From the NCBI GenBank assembly GCA_021613375.1, contig CM038727.1, forward strand, positions 1,933,481 through 1,997,480: a stretch of 64,000 nt of DNA, given 5' to 3'. The notes beneath the pieces are model-generated. The model ran no database searches and was not told the DNA's origin. It saw only the letters and a list, made by a program, of their open reading frames with translations. Positions 57,421 through 64,000 of this stretch are shown piece by piece. Each line of letters starts with the position of its first letter. The stretch's first letter is position 1. The stretch comes from Megaleporinus macrocephalus. Lineage: Eukaryota; Chordata; Actinopteri; Characiformes; Anostomidae. A program made the position numbers and the translations under genes.

Positions 57421-58240
57421 CAGCAACTGTAGTGATAGTTTACTAGCTAACTAGCTAACGCTAGTGACATTCCTTGCTGTGTCTTTGTTCACTGTAATAG
57501 TATTTCATGGCGTTTGTCCATTTCTGAAGGTTTTTATGGTCCATGTTGGTTCAAATATCAACCGTTCTCCAGAATCACATACTGCACCTTTAACGCCTCG
57601 AGCCTTCTGTAACTTCCAGCCAAAGCTGTTAACCCGAGCGTTGGTGAGGACAGCGTGCAGCTTCCAAGACCTCACGCTTCAGCGGCATATCTCATAACAC
57701 GTCCAGATTAAACGTCAGATATCTGATTGGCTGCGTTATAAAGTATCGTCCCATAATCGCCCCCTTAGCCTGTGGGCCAGACCTCAATGTGCTGTAACAA
57801 CCCAAAGGCAGGCTCCCGCTAATGACAGTGATTAGCTTGTCGTAATTAGGAGATATGGCTCTGGACAGCCAATTGATTTATGTGGACCAGCTAACACCAT
57901 TAAACCAGAACGTGTGGGTTTTTCTCCGGACGCGCGAGCTCGTCGCTGTAATTACGGGGAACGTTTCTATTAGCCGAGCGCCGTTATGTTCGCTGCAGAT
58001 GGCGACGGAAGGCTTGCTAACCTCTTGTCCTGAAGATGTAGAGCAAAGACAGATGAAGGACCATCACACTGGGGGATAAAGGTCAATCAGAGAATATATT
58101 GGCTGTGCTGATAATAATCTCCGCTGCTTTCATGTGAGAAGCTTAAAGAAGAAACTCTCCAGCAGCACATGCGTACCTACTTCATTAGTGTGGAGGACGC
58201 TTATCTCCCTGAGTAGGCTTGCTTGTTCAAATATAGCTGT
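57421..58240. other. Unique segment, candidate conserved non-coding element
   Basis: 57770-58020 is GC-balanced and non-repetitive, with 'cccgctaatgacagtgatta', 'gcttgtcgtaattaggagat', 'acagccaattgatttatgtg' and 'gtcgctgtaattacggggaa', at least five ATTA/TAAT cores in 200 bp, the densest such cluster in the window. Short open frames are not protein-like. Confidence 0.45.
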
Positions 58241-58243
58241 AGG

Positions 58244-58280
<37 letters not shown>
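58244..58280. repeat. (AT)n microsatellite at Tc1 insertion point
   Basis: About 18 AT units end directly at the 'caggggttggacaatgaaac' terminus of the Tc1-like element. Confidence 0.95.
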
Positions 58281-58284
<4 letters not shown>

Positions 58285-58768
58285 GGGTTGGACAATGAAA
58301 CTGAAACACCTGTTATTTTAGTGTGGGGGGTGTTATTTTAGTCTTTGTGATGTATCAAGAGCCACGGTATCCAGGGTAACGTCAGCAGACCACCAAGAAG
58401 GACCAACCACATCCAACAGGATTAACTGTGGACGCGAGAGGAAGCTGTCTGAAAGGGATGTTGGGTTCTAACCCGGATTGTATCCAAAAAACTTAAAACC
58501 ACGGCTGAACAAATCACGGCAGAGTTAAATGTGCACCTCAGCTTCCTGTTTCCACCAGAACTGTCCGTCAGGAGCTCCACAGGGTCAATATACACGGCCG
58601 GGCTGCTGTAGCCAAACCTTTGGTCACTCGTGCCAATGCCAAACATGGGTTTCAATGGTGCAAGGAGATCAAATCTTGGGCTGTGGACAATGTGAGACAT
58701 GTACTGTTCTCTGATGATCCACCTTTACTGTTTTCCCCACATCCGGGAGAGTTACGGAGTGGAGAAGG
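58281..58768 (+). pseudogene. Tc1/mariner transposon, 5' part with broken transposase
   Basis: The terminus 'caggggttggacaatgaaac' + 'tgaaacacctg' matches a Tc1-like family of fish. An internal deletion around 58320-58342 joins the terminal region to the coding region ('gtctttgtgatgtatcaaga'). Recognisable transposase pieces are SLCDVSRATVSRVTSAD (helix-turn-helix), TTSNRINCGRERKLSERDV and VTRANAKHGFQWCKEIKSWA, then VDNVRHVLFSDD. A one-base loss in the FSDES motif near 58716 shifts the frame. Similarity stops at 58768, with no right terminus downstream, so the copy is inactive. Confidence 0.85.
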
Positions 58769-59188
58769 TGTGTTTTGTTTTTGTTTGTTGGTTTGTTTAT
58801 TTGTTTGTTCTTGTGTTTGCTTTTCAACTCTTTATTTGTTCCACTTTATTTCCCCCCCTTGCACCTCCTCCTGCATTTCACTCCCTGGCCCCTCCAATTC
58901 AGAACCCCCCAACCCTATCTGCATGGAAGAAAAAAAAATTGTGGTGTAGTACAATGATTGTTGTTATGAAATAAATAATAAAGAATTAATAGTCCTCCGA
59001 AGAGGTGGGTGGTGGTGGGCCAAAAAAAATATAAATAAATAACCATCTACTGTAGTAACTTTCTGTGAAGGAGTTTTTAGAGGTGGACGTCTGGTTCCAT
59101 TTGCCACCACTGTGAACAGATCTGACTGTATCTAGAACAGAGAATTTCACACAGTACCCACTCTGAATAAACTTTTTTGCTTTATCTG

Positions 59189-59197
<9 letters not shown>
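58769..59197. other. T-rich and unclassified sequence
   Basis: 58772-58820 is a (GTTT)n-like stretch. 58926-58937 is A-rich, followed by AATAAA-like words at 58970-58984. This could be the tail of an unidentified insertion that truncated the Tc1 copy. Confidence 0.35.
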
Positions 59198-59235
<38 letters not shown>

Positions 59236-59236
59236 C
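59198..59236. repeat. Poly(T) tract after (AT)n
   Basis: Thirty-odd consecutive T follow a short AT run at 59189-59204. A minus-strand retroelement tail is possible. Confidence 0.9.
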
Positions 59237-59559
59237 TTTGATCTAATGTGTTAAATGCAGCTCTGAATAAAAGTTAAAGGCTGCAGATGTACAATTGGAT
59301 TGTGTGAAATTAGGATGAAAAAGTGTTTTTTTGAAAAAGGATCTGAGCGCGGAGGTAAGCGGATAAAGTAAGATTGATCTGTTTTTCTTGTATATCAGTT
59401 TTCTGAATGACTTGATGTGGATGAACAGATCAGTAAGATATCTGATCTCCGCTTTTTGCTGTTTAGAGTAAATCTGAACTCTTTAAGGAAGCTTTTCTGT
59501 TTGCTGTACAAACTTTTAACCCTCGGGCTACATACACTACTGTCTGAAGCACCTGATCT
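59237..59559. other. Unclassified sequence
   Basis: No gene or repeat recognised. Confidence 0.35.
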
Positions 59560-59960
59560 GAAAGTGTAAAAGCGTTTATCTGATCAATAAGTGTCTGATC
59601 ACCAGTAAGAACACGGATCTGATTAGAACAGATGTAAATAATCATACATACAATACAAAGTAACATGAATATGTTATTGTGAGAGAAGTAGATCAGATCT
59701 TGATCCAGTTTGAAGAACAAAGTTAGGTTCCAGATTTCTCCTGGACGCCCCAGACATTGTATGAATGTGTTCAGTTCCTTCAGCAGCAAATCTTGATTTA
59801 TCTTAATGAAGTACTGAGCAGTCAAAGCAAGTATTAGATCAGAACTGATAATAATACTGGGTTGTTTAGAAGAAGCTTGGAAAGGGTTAAATAAACACAT
59901 TGACATATGGAAAACACTACTTACTCTATTAATATTAATATTTAATAATAAAAGATCAAT
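59560..59960 (-). repeat. Dispersed ~300-bp repeat, copy 4, with single-copy 51-bp segment
   Basis: Reverse complement of copies 1 and 3. Beyond 'ctttccaagcttcttctaaa' it continues (inverted) into 'gtgtttatttaaccc', 'ttccatatgtcaatgtg' and then 'tattaatagagtaagtagtg', which is one unit of the 51-bp repeat at 40278-40890. The longest frame (147 codons, -) again holds NQDLLLKELNTFIQCLGRPG. Confidence 0.85.
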
Positions 59961-60660
<700 letters not shown>

Positions 60661-61080
60661 TTTGAAAACTCTGTATGTCTAAAGGGCTTTGAAGTGTTTG
60701 AAAGTAGAAGTGCTTGTTTGGAATTGTTCCAGATCCACAGGACGGTGAATCAAACGAATAGATTAGCAGACAATGCCTCATGTTTACATTGTAGAAGAAC
60801 ATGAAGGAGATTTTTAATAGGGATATATGGGAATATTGGGAGGAACTTCTGGCTGAAGCTTGTCTCAGCCTGTTTTCTCCGCTTCTGCCTTTGATGTATG
60901 TAATGAAAGAGCTGCTTGTGGCCTGCACGCTGGCTGTAAGCCGTCCTCCTCTTCATCTTCACAGTAAAGAGAGAAGCACCAGGAGAAGAAACACTCAGAG
61001 CTCGAGGCCTGACATGAAGCAGAGGCTTACGCCACCTGTCAAAAGTTTGAGGACAGACACTTTTCCATGAAACGTTCTGC
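60661..61080. other. Unclassified sequence
   Basis: Contains an 89-codon plus frame (60801-61070) and opposing minus frames without recognisable domains. No splice or repeat evidence. Confidence 0.3.
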
Positions 61081-61113
61081 TTATAAATAAATAAATAAAT
61101 AAATAAATAAAAA
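61081..61113. repeat. (AAAT)n microsatellite
   Basis: Eight TAAA units. Confidence 0.95.
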
Positions 61114-61176
61114 CATTAACAAGAATAGGCTATAGAAAAAAAATGTTTGGTACACATGACAGGTTTAAAAAAACTT

Positions 61177-61300
61177 TCTTAACTTCAATGTAAGTTAATC
61201 TAACTAGATTTTTGAAGCATTTCTATTGGTCCTTTCATCGTAGAATTTTTACATAATGTAAACAGCAGCTGTCGGGTTAAAATGATGTAGAAAAATTAAA
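61177..61300 (+). repeat. Dispersed repeat shared with 35155-35300
   Basis: 'acttcaatgtaagtta' and 'gcatttctattggtcctttc' are collinear with 35155-35300. See that entry. Confidence 0.55.
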
Positions 61301-61688
61301 ATAGTCAAAAATTGAGCCTGTTTTTCATTGGACAGCGACAATATGTTTAATAATAAGTTTAATGTGAATTAATTGTAACCGCTCAGTTAAAAGAGAACTT
61401 TAAACTGTTTTAAGTGACCTAATAATTATAAAGAGATATGAACAGCTACTAATTACCTGAATTCACAAAATACAATGCTATTTTGTTAAAAAATTGTGGA
61501 AATTTGAATTCTGTAATTTTGCTCTAAAATTCAATTTACTTTAACAATGTTCAGTTAAATTACAGAGTTTTATTGCATCTGAGAGATAAAATCCATGTTT
61601 AACAGTTTATAGCCTGGAAATATTATTCAACACTTTGAGCTGCCAGAAGTTCCATAATTAACGGTTATTATTAAAAAACTACTACATT
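61301..61688. other. AT-rich unique sequence
   Basis: No feature seen. Confidence 0.4.
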
Positions 61689-61689
61689 A

Positions 61690-62117
61690 CTATAAAGTAA
61701 ACACATAATCAAAATTATATCTGAACTTTAAGTTAGTTATACAGACAGCCTGTAGAAAAAAATAAACAACAGTATAATAAACTGGAAGTAACAGTTTCAG
61801 TTTCCATTTCCCAACTGCTTTAGTCGTTAACTCACTACCGTTACTCCTCCTAATAACCAGCTGGACGTTCAGCTCTGCCTCCTCGTTACTCAGCAGCATC
61901 ACTGTAACACTGTATCTGAGCAGCTTCATCATTATGAACACAGGAAGGTGATCAGAGGAGTCGCTGGAGCTTGTGTGTCTGCAGAGTCTGGATTCATAAA
62001 CACTGTTAGAATCAAATTCTCACACGTGAAGAAGCTCCAGGTTACAGTGGAGATCACTGTGAGGTCAGTATGCTGGTTATAGGTATAGTGGACGCTGCTG
62101 CTGCTGCTGCTGGTCAC
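61690..62117 (-). pseudogene. Possible broken membrane-protein exon (very weak)
   Basis: The minus strand reads MTSSSSSSVHYTYNQHTDLT, then VISTVTWSFFTCENLILTVF with a hydrophobic segment. After a stop at about 61932 a second frame carries LLRYSVTVMLLSNEEAELNV. The sequence looks like two frames of one degraded coding region and recalls the N-terminus of a receptor-like protein, but I cannot assign a family. The Ser run comes from a (CTG)n/(CAG)n stretch at 62093-62111. It may be chance. Confidence 0.2.
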
Positions 62118-62365
62118 TGCATTAAACCATAGAAACAGTCTTAAACAGAAGTTGGGACGCTGCTGGAGTTTATAATAAAGTCAGGACTGTATGTAGGAGT
62201 TAAAGGAGAAGATTATGAAGATGTGCTTCTGTCCAAAATTCAGCCCTAACTGAGGTTTCCATGGTGACAGGTAATATTTCAGAGTTAAGATATTTCTGTA
62301 ATATAGCAGCACCTGATTGATCCTAATGAGTGTTGATTGGGTGACAACAATCACTACTTTTAAAT
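62118..62365. other. Unclassified sequence
   Basis: No feature recognised. Confidence 0.35.
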
Positions 62366-62366
62366 G

Positions 62367-62424
<58 letters not shown>
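62366..62424. repeat. (ATT)n microsatellite
   Basis: About 19 TTA units. Poly-Ile and poly-Asn frames over it are artefacts. Confidence 0.97.
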
Positions 62425-62514
62425 GATCCGATAAAAGTCATTGCAAGTCCAATTTAATTTTCTATGTAATTTTAACCCAACAGCTGCCGTTTACATTAAA
62501 TAAAAAAATTCATG

Positions 62515-62605
62515 ATGTATCAACCAATAGAAATGCTCCAAAATCACTTGGAATAAATTCTGGTTCCATAGACTTACAATGAAAATTAAGACAGTTTTTG
62601 GTCTC
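62515..62605 (-). repeat. Dispersed repeat, inverted relative of 35155-35300
   Basis: 'caaccaatagaaatgctcca' and 'catagacttacaatgaaaat' are reverse-complement matches to the family. Confidence 0.5.
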
Positions 62606-63303
62606 TCCAGTAAAGTTACTATTTGGAGATACTCTATGAAATTTAATTTATTTAAAAGTATAGATACATCTATGTTGTTGTGATTGTACATAAAATAATT
62701 ATAAATTCACAAAACCTATTAACAGCTATAACACATTCTTATTTTGAAGAAGGTGTATGAATTATTTAATTAGTGTTATACTCAGTCACCTGTTGTATAG
62801 CAGGTCAGGGTGAACAGTATGATCATATTTAATCCCTCTTGTGATAAATTACACCACAGTATGCTTTCCTGAGTACTTTGCTGATGTTGTCAGTACTTAT
62901 AAAACACAGAACTGCACGTTTTAATACAAGTAGAGCTTAATTTATCCTGTTTAATTAGATTTAGATCCATTTAGATAAATAGTTGTTATAGTATTTTTAT
63001 AAGGGGAGGTCGTTTCTAATCAAACCTCAGAAATATCAAATATTAAGATGCAAGTATCTTCGAGTATTGTGATGTATACTGTATCTTAGCTATATCATCC
63101 ACCCAGATCAGGAACTTGCCAGATTTTTTTTGCATATATTAAAATGTTAAATTAAATAATAAAGAATAAAATTCTTTAATTACTTGTTTAAATTTCCCCA
63201 CCTGGATAAGGTGAAATTCTGTACATACTGGACGACACAAATTCTGGACAAAGCAGGTTTTTCATAAGCAGGTGAGTGTTTTTTTGAGTCAATAATTAGT
63301 TCG
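62606..63303. other. AT-rich unique sequence
   Basis: No gene, RNA or named repeat seen. Confidence 0.4.
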
Positions 63304-63304
63304 T

Positions 63305-63363
<59 letters not shown>

Positions 63364-63436
63364 CAGGTAGTTTATAAGATAGTTAATTAGCTAGCTAATA
63401 ATTTAGTTACTTTGTTTTTAAGTAGTTAGATATTTG

Positions 63437-63489
<53 letters not shown>

Positions 63490-63571
63490 TTAGCAGGTAG
63501 TTTATTAGATAGTTGATTAGCTAGCTAATAATTTAGTTACTTAATTTGTTTTTAAGTTAATTAGATATTTG

Positions 63572-63632
<61 letters not shown>

Positions 63633-63691
63633 CAGGTAGTTTATTAGATAGTTAATTAGCTAGTTAATGATTTAGTTACTTAATTTGTTTT

Positions 63692-63723
<32 letters not shown>

Positions 63724-63730
63724 ATATTTG

Positions 63731-63799
<69 letters not shown>

Positions 63800-63872
63800 C
63801 AGGTAGTTTATAAGATAGTTAATTAGCTAGCTAATAATTTAGTTACTTTGTTTTTAAGTAGTTAGATATTTG

Positions 63873-63933
<61 letters not shown>

Positions 63934-64000
63934 TTAGCAGGTAGTTTATTAGATAGTTGATTAGCTAGCTAATAATTTAGTTACTTAATTTGTTTTTAAG
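63304..64000. repeat. (GATA)n array with higher-order spacer repeats
   Basis: Blocks of 12-18 GATA units alternate with 70-100-bp spacers beginning 'gcaggtagttta' (63363, 63493, 63632, 63799, 63937) and ending 'agatatttg'. Spacer 4 repeats spacer 1, and spacer 5 repeats spacer 2 as far as it is visible; spacer 3 has an extra (TTAG)n expansion. The array continues past the window end. Confidence 0.97.

Overview
This window is vertebrate, almost certainly teleost fish, nuclear DNA. Long (CA), (TA) and GATA microsatellites, tRNA-like SINE heads, Tc1/mariner and hAT-type transposon pieces, degraded LINE reverse transcriptases and the GGTTCTT/AAGAACC repeat all point to fish. Several dispersed families, above all a palindromic element found four times here, match repeats I remember from otophysan fishes such as characins. 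That order-level placement comes from memory and was not tested. There is no bacterial, plasmid or phage signature.

The window is gene-poor. The best host-gene candidate is a small putative terminal exon at about 701-820 (+). A weak exon with good splice-like boundaries lies at 31554-31708 (-). The remaining protein-like signals belong to mobile elements: two THAP-domain remnants (about 45090-45330 and 48480-48692), a Tc1 transposase fragment (58281-58768), an L2-like reverse transcriptase fragment (9861-10500) and two minus-strand LINE fragments (11630-12510). The very long open frames at 18.5-31.3 kb and 4.4-5.4 kb are by-products of tandem repeats and are not annotated as genes.

Layout: 1-570 SINE-tail minisatellite; 0.6-4.4 kb putative exon, hAT-like element, Tc1-type MITE and dispersed repeats; 4.56-5.38 kb 30-bp minisatellite; 5.8-9.6 kb unique sequence, GGTTCTT repeat and hAT-type end; 9.9-12.5 kb LINE remnants; 13.1-14.5 kb (TA)n, palindromic element and dispersed repeat; 14.6-17.1 kb AT-rich 193-bp satellite; 17.2-18.3 kb CpG-rich unique island; 18.5-31.2 kb a 12.6-kb array of a 20-bp repeat with higher-order structure; 31.8-32.4 kb (CA)n facing (GT)n; 33-38.3 kb palindromic elements, a 300-470-bp tandem family and a 14-bp minisatellite grown inside a palindromic element; 39.1-41.2 kb second SINE-tail minisatellite and a 51-bp array attached to a dispersed repeat; 43.4-44 kb 84-bp array with an inversion; 45-46.1 kb THAP-bearing transposon; 49.4-53.2 kb tandem array of a roughly 550-bp unit; 54-54.8 kb diverged minisatellite; 55.8-56.7 kb third SINE-tail minisatellite; 58.3 kb Tc1 fragment; 63.3-64 kb GATA array with a three-unit higher-order period.

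Two themes stand out. First, several tandem arrays can be traced to a segment inside or beside a transposable element that is present once or twice in another copy in this same window. Second, about ten islands of GC-balanced, non-repetitive sequence rich in ATTA/TAAT-type cores lie between the repeats. They look like conserved non-coding elements of a regulatory gene desert, but conservation cannot be measured from one sequence. I found no new enzymatic or defence system.
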